DNA from: Sporolactobacillus sp. CQH2019
GTDB lineage: Bacteria; Bacillota; Bacilli; Bacillales; Sporolactobacillaceae
NCBI RefSeq assembly: GCF_028765345.1
Contig: NZ_JARAJZ010000011.1
Coordinates: 62,001-126,000, forward strand
Direction of reading: 5' to 3'
Length of the DNA: 64,000 bases
Shown here piece after piece: positions 1 to 8,814 of this stretch. How positions within the stretch are numbered: position 1 is the first letter of the stretch; every line of letters starts with the position of its first letter. The position numbers and the translations under genes were made by a program. Below the pieces are notes generated by a model that had not been told where the DNA came from, did no database searches, and saw nothing but the letters and a program-made list of their open reading frames with translations.

Positions 1-257
1 TAACCCGTCAGGTCAAACAAGGGCGATTCACTCACATAAAAATTTCTCCCCTTGATTTCACAAAGCAAGCTTTCGCCCCATCCCCGACGGAGGTTTTAAA
101 ATACCCAAAGGAAGAAGCGCGGTTCGCAGAAAGTTCAGGTTGTGCATGATCGCAAAATTTTTACATATTTCTACAATTAATTCCGCTTACATTGTATGAT
201 GACGGAAAAACAGAGAACTCAGCAGATTAAATGAGAATCAGACAGGGGAAAAACATC

Positions 258-1622
258 ATGCTTTTCAAAAAAACGCTTTTTGTCATTCTAACCGCGATAC
301 TTGTGCTTGCAGTGGCCCATATATTTATAAAGAGCAGGGCCGGAGCAGACGATCTGCAGATCTTTGCCGACAGGAAAACCGTTAACGTGTACAGCAATCC
401 GCAAACGCAGAACGGCGGCAGAGTTCTCGAAAAAATAGACGGCGGACAGACGCTTGAAGCGGCTCCGATGAATGCCGACTGGGACAGAACGGTGAAAAAA
501 ATCGACGGCCGGTACGGCTATGTCGGCAGTCACGACGTTCTGAAGGATAAGACCGGTGCTCCTCAAAAAGTTTACAGCATCGGTAAAACAACAAACATTT
601 ATACAACGCCGTACCCCTCTGGGGAAAAAGATTCTATATACAAAACAATCAAAGGGATCAAATCATTCATTGTCCATAAAATGGATAAAAACTGGTACAA
701 AACATTTATCCGCATCGACGGGAAGGAATATACAGGCTATGTATCCAGAGACGATTTTGATTTCGCCGTTCCCCCGAAAAGCCATCAGTACCGGGCGCTG
801 AAGCCGGACTCCGATGTGTATGCCGATATTTCCGGCAGTGACCGAACGACGATCAAGGCATTAACGCAAAACGATATCATCTACGGGCAAAGCTTCAGCG
901 TCAGCTGGGATAAAGTAACTGTCGACGGACAAACAGGGTTTATCAATGATCATGATTTTGCGCAAGACGATTCATTTAAAGGAGATTCTCTTGCAGCTTT
1001 TGGCGACAGCATGACCCGGGGAGCCGAAGCCGACACGGATCGAGGAACGACAAAATATTCATGGACAACGTATCTCCCGGAGGAGATCGGCGTATCCAGA
1101 GTTTACAACTACGGCGTCAGCGGTTCCGCCGTAGCCGTAAGAAGCACCCGTAAAGATTCTTTTCAGGAGCGGGAGAGCTGGATCAACAAAGACGGCAAGC
1201 ATCCCGATGTCATTCTTGTTCTGGTCAGTATCAACGACTTCCGCCATGACGTTCCGCTCGGCAGTTTTAAGGTGAGAAACCGGACGACGTTTTACGGGGG
1301 ATTAAGGAATTTCACCGAATATCTTCTGAGCAATGACCCCAAATCCAAGATTATTTATATGACGCCGCTGATTGAAAATCGGCCGCCGGTCACAACCTAC
1401 CAGCCTAATATTTTCGGCCTCAATCAGACCGACTACGCCGAGGCCATCAAAAAAGTCGCGTCTTATTACGGCATTGAATGCATTGATATGCAGACCTGGA
1501 CAGGCCTTGATCCGTTTAATCCCGCGATTAAACAAACGTTTTACATCGACGGCCTGCACATGAACAAAGCGGGATACAGAATCATGTCGGCTGAGATATC
1601 CAGACGGCTGCTTAGCGGCTGA
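258..1622 (+). CDS. secreted SGNH/GDSL hydrolase with SH3-like repeats
   Basis: Predicted exported or membrane-anchored esterase/lipase-type hydrolase of 454 aa. An N-terminal hydrophobic segment (about residues 3-23) follows a Lys pair. Residues ~30-235 hold three SH3-like wall-binding-type repeats. The C-terminal SGNH domain has block I FGDSMT with catalytic Ser251, a block III-like SIND, and block V DGLHMNKAGY with Asp431 and His434. ATG 258 is preferred over ATG 231 because AGGGGAA sits 7 bases upstream of it. The architecture suggests action on cell-wall or capsule esters; the substrate cannot be read from sequence. It stands alone and faces the next gene across a shared hairpin. Confidence 0.8.
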   Translation: MLFKKTLFVILTAILVLAVAHIFIKSRAGADDLQIFADRKTVNVYSNPQTQNGGRVLEKIDGGQTLEAAPMNADWDRTVKKIDGRYGYVGSHDVLKDKTGAPQKVYSIGKTTNIYTTPYPSGEKDSIYKTIKGIKSFIVHKMDKNWYKTFIRIDGKEYTGYVSRDDFDFAVPPKSHQYRALKPDSDVYADISGSDRTTIKALTQNDIIYGQSFSVSWDKVTVDGQTGFINDHDFAQDDSFKGDSLAAFGDSMTRGAEADTDRGTTKYSWTTYLPEEIGVSRVYNYGVSGSAVAVRSTRKDSFQERESWINKDGKHPDVILVLVSINDFRHDVPLGSFKVRNRTTFYGGLRNFTEYLLSNDPKSKIIYMTPLIENRPPVTTYQPNIFGLNQTDYAEAIKKVASYYGIECIDMQTWTGLDPFNPAIKQTFYIDGLHMNKAGYRIMSAEISRRLLSG

Positions 1623-1651
1623 CGCACTTAAAATGCAGACAAAAAGTAAAA

Positions 1652-1698
1652 GAAGCATCGGCAGCGGGACTCCGGGCAGTTCCGTTACCGGTGCTTTC
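1652..1698. terminator. bidirectional Rho-independent terminator
   Basis: A long imperfect hairpin (GAAGCA...TGCTTTC outer arms, GGGACT/AGTTCC inner arms) lies between the convergent SGNH hydrolase and P-type ATPase genes. A-rich sequence on the left and T-rich sequence on the right fit termination in both directions. Confidence 0.55.
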
Positions 1699-1714
1699 AT
1701 CTATTATTTTGAAT

Positions 1715-3640
1715 CTAGCCCCTGAGCATGCGAAGTCCGTTCAGAATAACGAGGATCGTGCTTCCCTCATGACCGACAACGCCCAGAGGCATGGAAATAA
1801 ACTGCAGAAGATTGGCGCACATCAGCAATCCGATCATCGAAAGAGCAAAGACAATGTTGGTCTTAATGATCCGGTTCATCCTTTTCGACAGCCGGACCGA
1901 GTCGGCAATCCTCTGCAAATCGTTTTTCATCAGGATGATGTCGGCGGTTTCCAGCGCCGCATCGTTTCCGCCGCCCATGGCAATGCCAACCGACGCCTGG
2001 GCAAGAGCCGGCGTATCATTGATGCCGTCGCCGACCATGCCGACAGGGCCGTATTTTTCGCTCAGTTTTTTGATCTCACTGACCTTGTTTTCCGGCAGAC
2101 AGTTGGCGATAAAGGAACTGACACCGGTTTCCTTTTGAATCGCTTCGGCCGTTTTTTCGTTATCCCCCGTCAGCATAATCGTTTGAATGCCAAAACGGTG
2201 AAGGATTTTAACGGCCTCGACGGACGATTCCCTGACCTGATCTTTCAGAGCGAAGGCACCGATGACTCGGCCTTCCGATTCCACGTAGACCAGGGTACGG
2301 CCCTCAGGCAGTTCGCTCTTATGTGTACCGATAAAGGCCTGCACGGCCGCGGGATCGAGCATATCCGCTTTCCCGATCGCATAAGTGCGGCCTGCGACCT
2401 CTCCCGTCACCCCGAACCCCGGTTTCACTTTGACATGCTCGGCTTCCGGCAATGTCCGGGCCGCTGTCTGAGTATAAGCGACAAGCGCCTTCCCAAGCGG
2501 ATGCGAAGCGTTATTTTCTATAGCGGCGACGGCGGCCGTAAATGCGGCATCGTCAGACCCGCTGACATTCAGCATATGCGTGACTTCCGGCCGGCCTTTT
2601 GTCAGCGTTCCGGTTTTATCAAAAGCAAGGGCTTTGACGGCAGCCAGCTGTTCCAGATGCACGCCGCCTTTAATCAGGATCCCTTTGCGCGCTCCGTTGG
2701 CCACTGCGGACAGAACGGCCGGCATCGTCGAAGCGACAAGCGCGCAGGGCGAGGCGACAACGAGCATGACCATCGCGCGGTAGATCGTGTCGCTCCACGA
2801 CCAGCCGAAAACAAAATGCGGCAGGAAAAGCATCAATAAGGTTATGCCGATGACAACCTTAACGTAAGTCGTTTCAAACCGTTCAATGAAGAGCTGGGAC
2901 GGAGCCTTCTCACTCTGCGCCCTCTGGACCAGATCAACGATTTTGCTGAAAAGAGAGTCCTCGTTTCTTTTTGCGACACGGACAAGCAGATTGCCGTCCA
3001 TGTTGACCGTTCCGGCCAGGACAGCATCCTTTACTTTTTTCAGCACCGGTATCGATTCACCTGTCATAGACGACTCGTCAACCGTCGTTTCCCCTTTAAT
3101 AATCGTTCCGTCGGCCGGGATCCTCTCACCCGGTCTGATACGGATCGTATCTCCGGGATTCAGCTGACCGACCGACACCGGCCGCTCCTGATTATCAATA
3201 ACAAGCCTTGCCGTTTCCGGCTGCAGATCCATCAGCGACGAAATGGCGGAAGAACTTTTGGCCATTGAGTACGTTTCAAGAGCGCCGCTGAGCGCGAAAA
3301 TAAAAATCAGGACGGCGCCTTCCAGCCAATGGTCAATGCCGGCCGCGCCGACCGCCGCAATGCCCATAAGCAGTTCGACATTCAGCTGTCTGTTTTTCAT
3401 CGTGTCCAAAATGCCCGCCTTGATTTGATAATAACCGCCAATGACGTAGGCAAGCAGATAAATATACCAATAACTGAGGCCGGTCAGCTGACCGAGAACG
3501 TAACCGAGTAATGTTAAAAAACCGCCCGTCAGTGCCGCGATCAGTTCACCGTGTTTTAGCAAAAGCTGCCGCACCCTCCCGGGGAACGAAGAGCGGCCGC
3601 TTTCGATTTTCAAATCCGTTTCCTCAAGCACATGCATCAT
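1715..3640 (-). CDS. pfeT: P1B-4-type metal-transporting ATPase, probable Fe(II) exporter (PfeT/ZosA-like)
   Basis: 641-aa heavy-metal P-type ATPase without an N-terminal HMA domain. Phosphorylation motif DKTGT at Asp341, TGES actuator motif near residue 195, GDGIND hinge near the C-terminus. The membrane motifs are SPC (297-299) instead of CPC, and HEGST beginning at His624. This pair is the P1B-4 signature, known from Bacillus PfeT and Listeria FrvA, which export ferrous iron. The annotated ATG directly abuts AGAGGGG; GTG at 3631 would have better spacing (9 nt), so the first three residues are uncertain. Fur/PerR-like boxes lie just upstream, supporting an iron role. Some P1B-4 pumps move cobalt or zinc instead. 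Confidence 0.85.
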   Translation of the reverse strand: MMHVLEETDLKIESGRSSFPGRVRQLLLKHGELIAALTGGFLTLLGYVLGQLTGLSYWYIYLLAYVIGGYYQIKAGILDTMKNRQLNVELLMGIAAVGAAGIDHWLEGAVLIFIFALSGALETYSMAKSSSAISSLMDLQPETARLVIDNQERPVSVGQLNPGDTIRIRPGERIPADGTIIKGETTVDESSMTGESIPVLKKVKDAVLAGTVNMDGNLLVRVAKRNEDSLFSKIVDLVQRAQSEKAPSQLFIERFETTYVKVVIGITLLMLFLPHFVFGWSWSDTIYRAMVMLVVASPCALVASTMPAVLSAVANGARKGILIKGGVHLEQLAAVKALAFDKTGTLTKGRPEVTHMLNVSGSDDAAFTAAVAAIENNASHPLGKALVAYTQTAARTLPEAEHVKVKPGFGVTGEVAGRTYAIGKADMLDPAAVQAFIGTHKSELPEGRTLVYVESEGRVIGAFALKDQVRESSVEAVKILHRFGIQTIMLTGDNEKTAEAIQKETGVSSFIANCLPENKVSEIKKLSEKYGPVGMVGDGINDTPALAQASVGIAMGGGNDAALETADIILMKNDLQRIADSVRLSKRMNRIIKTNIVFALSMIGLLMCANLLQFISMPLGVVGHEGSTILVILNGLRMLRG

Positions 3641-3654
3641 CCCCTCTACTCAAT

Positions 3655-3669
3655 TGATAAATATTATCA
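3655..3669. promoter_or_regulatory. Fur-type 7-1-7 box at the pfeT start
   Basis: TGATAAATATTATCA matches the Fur consensus TGATAATnATTATCA at 13 of 14 positions and is a perfect 6-3-6 palindrome. It sits 15 bp upstream of the pfeT coding region, where a bound regulator would cover the transcription or translation start. Confidence 0.65.
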
Positions 3670-3734
3670 TTTAATAATTGATCTTGCACTATATACCGCT
3701 TTATCAGCAAAAAAAGAAGCGGCGGTTATTATTT

Positions 3735-3749
3735 TTATAATCATTATTA
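3735..3749. promoter_or_regulatory. PerR-type box upstream of pfeT
   Basis: TTATAATCATTATTA matches the PerR consensus TTATAATnATTATAA at 13 of 14 positions, about 95 bp upstream of pfeT. In Bacillus, PfeT is known to be under PerR, so the placement is meaningful. The region is AT-rich, which raises the chance-match risk. Confidence 0.5.
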
Positions 3750-4241
3750 ATTTGTATTATCATACTACCATGTATTGCGGCTGTTTCAAATACATTTTTA
3801 TCATTTATTTTTTATAATTGATAATGATAATTACATTCACCGAGGCTTTTAACAAAGGATATTTTTATAAAAGGTTGCATCTTCAACTACACTTTTTTTA
3901 AAAAGTTTATATTAATCATTAAATGATATTCATTATTAATCAAAATGCTCATTGCAATGGAATAAAAAATACCGGCAGCAGCATTTTATGCCGGAGTCGG
4001 CCATTTGCGATTTTCCGGCAGAGGATCCTCCGGAGAACGAGACTGTGAATTGAAGAGATTGGTGAATGACGGAGAGTGAAGCAGGTTTGACCTGACGAAT
4101 TTCAGTTGAGAGATTTCTAATGAGAGGAACCGGCCGATAACAGAGAAAAGCGGGGCGGAAGCAATGCTGAAACCTTTATTGATCGGAGGATACGGGATTT
4201 CAAGCGCACAGCCGAAGGCAATGGCGGGCTGGGTTCTATCA

Positions 4242-5231
4242 TTAAATATAATCTAAATCGTGAGCAAGCGGTGTCTGAATCATTTTTTTAACGGCCTTTA
4301 CATCCGATGTCTGGGAAAGAATCCACATCAGTTTTGTGACAATAGCCTCCGTATTCATATCGCCGGCCGTGATGCCTCCCGCATCGGCGACCCGTTTGCC
4401 TACTTCGTACAGCTGAATATCCTGCCCTTCTTGAAGGCACTGAGTCGTAATAATCACGGGAATGCCCTTCCGGACCAGTTCTCTGACACCGGAAATCAAG
4501 CTTCTCTTTTCAAAAGGCAGTCCGCCGTTGCCGAAGCTCTCGATGATCAGCCCTCTGGTATGCTCTTTTATAAAATCAAAAAACACGGGCGAAAGCCCCG
4601 GAAATACTTTCAGCAAGAATACATCGGGACAAATGCCGATATGAGATTTTAAAACGGCTTTCTCGGTCTCGGGACGAAAATTGATTCGGATCATTCGGTC
4701 ATCAATAAAAGCGACATAAGGATAATTGATGCTTTCAAATGCATCGTAGCTCTTCGTTCGTATCTTCACAGCCCGCGTGCCCTGAATAGCCTTTCCGTCG
4801 AAAACAACGAAAACGCCGGGGAGGCCGGCCTTTTGCGCAAATGTCAGCGCATCCTGTATGTTTTTTTTCGCGTCCGTCCTCTTGAAACTTACCGGTACCT
4901 GCGATCCCGTCACAACCACCGTCTTTTTAATGCCGAGAAGCAGATAGGAAAGAGCCGAAGCCGTAAAAGCCATGGTATCTGTACCGTGCGTGATTATGAA
5001 ACTATCATATTGACTTTGGTGCTCATGAATGACTCGGGCCATCGTCAGCCAGTCTTCAGGCTGCATATTGGTACTGTCCTTATTCATCAGAACTTTGAAA
5101 TCCACGGATACTTCCCGGCTGTGAGTAAAATAGCGAGCCAGCTGATCGATCGTCAGTCCAGGTGCCAGCCCACCTTCATGGCAGGTTGAAACAATCGTCC
5201 CGCCCGTAGCGATCACTAAGATTTTTTTCAA
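4242..5231 (-). CDS. ansA: L-asparaginase, type I (cytoplasmic)
   Basis: 329-aa asparaginase converting L-asparagine to aspartate and ammonia. Both catalytic signatures are present: ATGGTI with nucleophile Thr12, and THGTDTM with Thr84-Asp85. Length equals the bacterial type I family and there is no signal peptide, so it is cytoplasmic. Translation starts at TTG 5231 with GGGGAT six bases upstream. The divergent neighbour is an XRE regulator placed like AnsR of Bacillus subtilis. Unlike that operon, no aspartase gene (ansB) follows. Confidence 0.93.
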   Translation of the reverse strand: MKKILVIATGGTIVSTCHEGGLAPGLTIDQLARYFTHSREVSVDFKVLMNKDSTNMQPEDWLTMARVIHEHQSQYDSFIITHGTDTMAFTASALSYLLLGIKKTVVVTGSQVPVSFKRTDAKKNIQDALTFAQKAGLPGVFVVFDGKAIQGTRAVKIRTKSYDAFESINYPYVAFIDDRMIRINFRPETEKAVLKSHIGICPDVFLLKVFPGLSPVFFDFIKEHTRGLIIESFGNGGLPFEKRSLISGVRELVRKGIPVIITTQCLQEGQDIQLYEVGKRVADAGGITAGDMNTEAIVTKLMWILSQTSDVKAVKKMIQTPLAHDLDYI

Positions 5232-5265
5232 CAGTTTATCCCCAATACGTGCATTTATAAACCAA

Positions 5266-5293
5266 ATTATAGCCGTTATTCGATTATTAGCAA
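5266..5293 (-). promoter_or_regulatory. ansA promoter
   Basis: On the minus strand TTGCTA, a 16-bp spacer and TATAAT precede the ansA start by about 35 bp. It lies between the divergent regulator and ansA, where AnsR would be expected to bind. Confidence 0.55.
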
Positions 5294-5347
5294 CACAAAA
5301 GTTTACTTTACGTGTACTATAATATAGACTAATTTAAGGAGGGAGAC

Positions 5348-5677
5348 ATGTTCTTGCCGGATAAATTGATTGAACTTCGAAAAAGAAAAAATCTAACCAT
5401 CCAAAACATGGCCGATGCCATCGGAATAGCGAAAAGCACGTATGCCAGCTATGAAACAGGTTATCGCCAGCCCCCGATCGACGTGCTGATCAAAATCGCA
5501 GATTTTTTCGCTGTCTCTCTTGATACATTGGTCAACCGGCACCATACAGCGGCCATTCATCTCGACGGGGCAAACAGCGGAGATTACAGAGTATATATTG
5601 ATAACTTAGAGCTGAAGAATGATGAGATCAAAGAAATCATTGCGTATGTTAAAGTGAAAAGGAAATTGCCGTTGTGA
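5348..5677 (+). CDS. ansR: XRE-family repressor, AnsR-like
   Basis: 109-aa regulator with an N-terminal Cro/CI helix-turn-helix (about residues 8-60, including QNMADAIGIAKSTYASYE). The short C-terminal part lacks a recognisable sensor domain. Start ATG 5348 has a strong AAGGAGGG four bases upstream. Size, family and divergence from ansA match Bacillus AnsR, which represses asparaginase until asparagine is present. The role is inferred from context plus family. TATAAT at 5318-5323 is a likely -10; I see no good -35. Confidence 0.75.
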   Translation: MFLPDKLIELRKRKNLTIQNMADAIGIAKSTYASYETGYRQPPIDVLIKIADFFAVSLDTLVNRHHTAAIHLDGANSGDYRVYIDNLELKNDEIKEIIAYVKVKRKLPL

Positions 5678-5929
5678 TAAGTTATTAAAAAAGGGGATAT
5701 CCTCAACTCATGTATCCAGTCAGTCCGCGGTGTGAAAGCACCGTCGATTCCGCTGAAAAGCGATCACGTGGCAGTCTATAGCTCTGAAATGTTCATGTGA
5801 ACAGCGATGTATCCCGCTGAAAAAGGGGATATCCGGCACGGACATGGCGGAAACGTTCGATCTTTTTTCGACCCGCTGCATATCCCTGTAAATCGTGGTG
5901 AAAATCACCGGGAAAAATGCCGACTATCT

Positions 5930-7010
5930 ACTGTAAAGTGCAAAATATCAACAGTGAAGTGCGAAAAATCGATAGTAAACAGGCCGGGATTAATAAGTGC
6001 AAATAATCGGAACAGCAAGTTGTATCCGATTGGTTTAAACTCTTGAGAAGGCGATACTCCGCCGGAACAGAGCGAATCAAGCCCATTTCGGGGCGATCGT
6101 TCACTGCTTTAGGGCGATTCATCCTTTTTTCGGGGCGATTGTTCACTGTTTTAGGGCGATTCATCTTTTTTCAGAGCGATAAACTCTTGATGGGGCGATA
6201 CTCCGCCGGAACAGGGCGAATCAAGCCCATTTTGGGGCGATTGTTCACTGTTTTAGGGCAATTCATCTTTTTTTCAGGGCGATAAACTCTTGACAGGGTG
6301 ATACTCCGCCGGAACAGGGCGAATTGAGACTTTTTTAGAGTGATCGTTCACTGTTTTAGGGCGATTCATCTCTTTTTCGGGGCGATAAACTCTTGACGGG
6401 GCGATACTCCGCCGGAACAGGGCGAATTGAGACTTTTTTAGAGCGATCGTTCACTGTTTTAGGGTGATTCATCCTTTTTTCAGGGCGATAAACTCTTGAC
6501 GGGGCGATACTCCGCCGGAACAGGGCGAATCAAGCCCATTTTGGGGCGATTGTTCACTGTTTTAGGGCGATTCATCTTTTTTTAGGGCGATAAACTCTTG
6601 ATGGGGCGATACTCCGCCAAAATAGGGCGAATCAAGCCCATTTCGGGGCGATCGTTCACTGCTTTAGGGCGATTCATCCTTTTTTCAGGGCGATAAACTC
6701 TTGACGGGGCGATACTGGCCGGCGGCCCGGCTGTATGGATCAGATTTCAGTCTATTATCGACCGTTAGTAGCTGTTTATCGGTCATCGCAAGGAGTTTTT
6801 CGGTCGTCGACGGTGCTTAATCGGTCTTCAGCAGGTATACCCGATTTATCAACCTATCAATTGTGACAGAAGTTTATCGACCCTTGCAGAAGTTTATGGA
6901 TCGCGAAAACGTTCTCAGTCTTTAGAGATTGGCGATCTCAGGAAGAGTCGATCAATTGACGGCAGGCACAGCCGGACAATGAGCTAAGGGGATACTCATA
7001 TTAAAAGATA
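5930..7010 (+). repeat. composite intergenic repeat element, long copy
   Basis: Left module at about 5966-6016 (matching 36173-36222), then an array of ~21-bp phased units with a GGCGAT core, then CGGTC-type units (6740-6890), then a right module at about 6893-7010 that recurs at 36446-36565 and, inverted, at 59062-59190. Reading frames through it only translate the repeat. No RBS-backed gene is present. Two AAAAGGGGATATCC-like direct repeats lie just before it (about 5690 and 5825). Confidence 0.8.
6053..6720 (+). repeat. tandem ~103-bp higher-order repeat, about six copies
   Basis: GATACTCC recurs at 6053, 6197, 6300, 6403, 6506, 6608 and, changed to GATACTGG, at 6711. Intervals are 144, 103, 103, 103, 102 and 103 bp. 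Each unit contains five GGGCGAT-like boxes about 20.6 bp apart. The first interval is longer by 41 bp, equal to two boxes, which points to unequal exchange in whole-box steps. Confidence 0.85.
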
Positions 7011-7067
7011 AAATTAGTCGTGACCTGTTTCTAACTCGACCGCCGGATCAGGAAAAACGGACGTTCA

Positions 7068-7214
7068 ATGGCAGATCCGATTAACCTTGTCTTGAATGAA
7101 ATGAAGAAAAAGTTGAGCGGTCCTATCTATAATGGATGGTTTCCGGCTGCAGCCAGGCCTTGGAACATCGGACAGACTTACGCCGAAACGGTTTCGGGCC
7201 TGCTTCCGGCTTGA
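7068..7214 (+). CDS. short unrecognised reading frame
   Basis: 48-codon frame beginning MADPINLVLNEMKKKL and ending at TGA 7212-7214, in the gap between the repeat element and ogt. The composition is protein-like, with several Trp and Pro residues in the second half. The upstream GGAAAAACGG is a weak RBS, and I recognise no family. It may be the decayed 5' end of a gene. Confidence 0.2.
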   Translation: MADPINLVLNEMKKKLSGPIYNGWFPAAARPWNIGQTYAETVSGLLPA

Positions 7215-7284
7215 AACCGCCGTCGCGCAGCGCCATGCTGCAGTGCTTATGAGCTGTTAACTTTTTACTTATGGAGGTCTCTTT

Positions 7285-7773
7285 ATGAATCAACGATATA
7301 AGCTCGATTACAAATCTCCGATAGGCGTCATCGAAATCATTGGCACGAAGGATGCGGTCTGCTCCGTTACGTTTTCCGAGCGGACGGAACCGCTGAATTT
7401 AAGGACAGAGGATACGCCTGCCGTTTTAACCGATGGCTTCAATCAGCTTGACGAATATTTTAAGGGCACACGGCGTCAATTTTCCGTGCCTTTCCTGTTT
7501 GAGGGTACCGATTTTCAAAAAAAAGTCTGGACGGCTTTAACAAAAATACCGTACGCTGAAACACGTTCTTACAAAGATATAGCCGCCTCCATCGGCAACG
7601 AAAAAGCCGTTCGGGCCGTCGGCATGACAAACAGTAAAAATAAGATAAGCATTATCGTGCCCTGCCATCGCGTGATCGGTGCAAACGGGAATTTAACCGG
7701 CTATGCGGGCGGCTTATGGCGTAAAGAATGGCTACTTGAACATGAACGATCGGGAATTCATTTTTTGGACTGA
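7285..7773 (+). CDS. ogt: methylated-DNA-[protein]-cysteine S-methyltransferase
   Basis: 162-aa suicide repair protein that transfers the methyl group from O6-methylguanine to its own cysteine. Active-site motif PCHRVIG with Cys127, preceded by the DNA-recognition helix containing RAVGMTN. It has the typical Ogt size and no fused Ada regulatory domain. Start ATG 7285 has TGGAGG eight bases upstream. It appears monocistronic. Confidence 0.93.
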   Translation: MNQRYKLDYKSPIGVIEIIGTKDAVCSVTFSERTEPLNLRTEDTPAVLTDGFNQLDEYFKGTRRQFSVPFLFEGTDFQKKVWTALTKIPYAETRSYKDIAASIGNEKAVRAVGMTNSKNKISIIVPCHRVIGANGNLTGYAGGLWRKEWLLEHERSGIHFLD

Positions 7774-7980
7774 ATAGTTTCCCCGGTTCATGTATAAGCT
7801 GCTCAGGAATGCAGGATCGGCGATCATATCCTCAAGCGCGGCATGTGCGGACGGGGCTGAAAAACATCCGATACTTTTCGACCGGCCGCAGATTTATATG
7901 AACCTAAGTCATGTTGTTAGACGCGGATGGCGGTGAATGCTACACTGAAGCTGTTTAAAGAAGGGGGAGAACGATTTATC

Positions 7981-8613
7981 ATGAAAATCGGATTTATCGG
8001 CAGCGGCCATATCGGACAAGCCGTTGCAGCAAGCGCTATTCAAGCCGGATACTCCGTTGTGATGTCGAACTCACGCGGACCGGAAACACTGGCTGAACTG
8101 GTGCGGAAGCTCGGTCCGAATGCAAAAGCGGCGGCATCGGAACAGGCGGCACGCGAAGGCGATATTGTGGTCGTCACAGTTCCGCTGCGCGCACTGCCCC
8201 AGCTTCCGACTTCCGGACTGGCCGGAAAGACGGTCATTGATACAATGAATTACTATCCTTCGCGCGACGGCCGGATCGAAGCTCTCGATCATGGATCAAC
8301 GACAACCAGTGAGCTCACGGCCGAACATTTCCCCGATGCCCATGTGGTCAAGGCATTTAATTCAATCTTTGCGACCGATATCGGACCAACGGCCAAACCG
8401 AAAGGCGATCCAAGGCGGCGGACTCTGCCGATCGCCGGGGATGACGCAGAAGCAAAGAAAGCTGTGACGGAATTAATCGAGTCAATCGGCTTCGATGTCT
8501 ATGACGCCGGACCCCTGCATGAAGGGTTTCGCTTTCAGAATGGCACACCTGCCTACTGCGCACGCGCCAATCGGACAGATCTGATTGATTTATTAAATCA
8601 GGCAAAAAAATGA
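7981..8613 (+). CDS. NADP-binding oxidoreductase, F420-reductase-like (NpdG/CofF fold)
   Basis: 210-aa protein with an N-terminal Rossmann fold: GSGHIG at residues 7-12, then SNSRG after the second strand, as in the coenzyme F420:NADP reductase-like family. Later motifs (VVTVPLRAL, MNYYPSRDG, KAFNSIFA) fit that family, which in Firmicutes includes many uncharacterised dinucleotide-dependent reductases. Start ATG 7981 is chosen over 7927 because AAGGGGGAGA lies 10 bases upstream and the GxGxxG then falls at the true N-terminus. The substrate is unknown, and Bacilli generally lack F420. Confidence 0.75.
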   Translation: MKIGFIGSGHIGQAVAASAIQAGYSVVMSNSRGPETLAELVRKLGPNAKAAASEQAAREGDIVVVTVPLRALPQLPTSGLAGKTVIDTMNYYPSRDGRIEALDHGSTTTSELTAEHFPDAHVVKAFNSIFATDIGPTAKPKGDPRRRTLPIAGDDAEAKKAVTELIESIGFDVYDAGPLHEGFRFQNGTPAYCARANRTDLIDLLNQAKK

Positions 8614-8652
8614 TGTGCATCCACCCAGTTCTGTTTAAATCAAACATAAATA

Positions 8653-8691
8653 GCTGAACAGATCAGTTTTTTCTGAACTGTTCAGCCTTTT
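8653..8691 (+). terminator. Rho-independent terminator
   Basis: GCTGAACAG..CAG pairs with CTG..CTGTTCAGC around a T-rich loop and is followed by CTTTT, 40 bp after the oxidoreductase stop codon. A similar sequence recurs at 14136-14180. Confidence 0.65.
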
Positions 8692-8697
8692 CACATA
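8656..8697 (+). repeat. left flanking copy of the ~42-bp repeat bracketing the AT-rich island
   Basis: GAACA..GATCAG-T-rich-CTGAACTGTTCAGCC-TTTT-ACAT occurs here and again, with a few changes, at 14136-14180. Between the two copies lie only the AT-rich AvrD/ABC genes, so they may mark the insertion boundaries. Confidence 0.5.
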
Positions 8698-8814
8698 GTG
8701 CTCCTTAGCGTCTATCGTGCTCTGAAACAGGCAGAGAAACATTATTATGAAAAACCCGACAAATAAAAAATACTTTTTAAAGTGAGTAAGAAATTCAGAT
8801 TTGCTATGAAATAA

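Larger units (their letters stand above)
3641..4241. other. 600-bp gene-free control region with clustered Fur/PerR-like boxes
   Basis: No gene is visible. Besides the boxes at 3655 and 3735, further 12-of-14 matches to the 7-1-7 Fur pattern occur at 3819-3833 (TGATAATGATAATTA) and 3924-3938 (TGATATTCATTATTA). The left half (3650-3950) is strongly AT-rich and the right half returns to normal composition. The outer boxes lie too far upstream for simple repression of pfeT; they may be chance matches or serve an unseen transcript. Confidence 0.4.

Noticed and set aside
1691-2839. 382-codon plus-strand frame
   Set aside because: It is antisense to the P1B ATPase, whose motifs are complete; the frame has no RBS and its product resembles no family.
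5928-6285. Reading frames of 78-80 codons on both strands (GRF/TVLGRFI-type proteins)
   Set aside because: They only translate the tandem repeat; composition is periodic and starts lack an RBS.
6053-6720. Possible CRISPR array
   Set aside because: Whole 103-bp units are repeated without unique spacers, and no cas genes are nearby.
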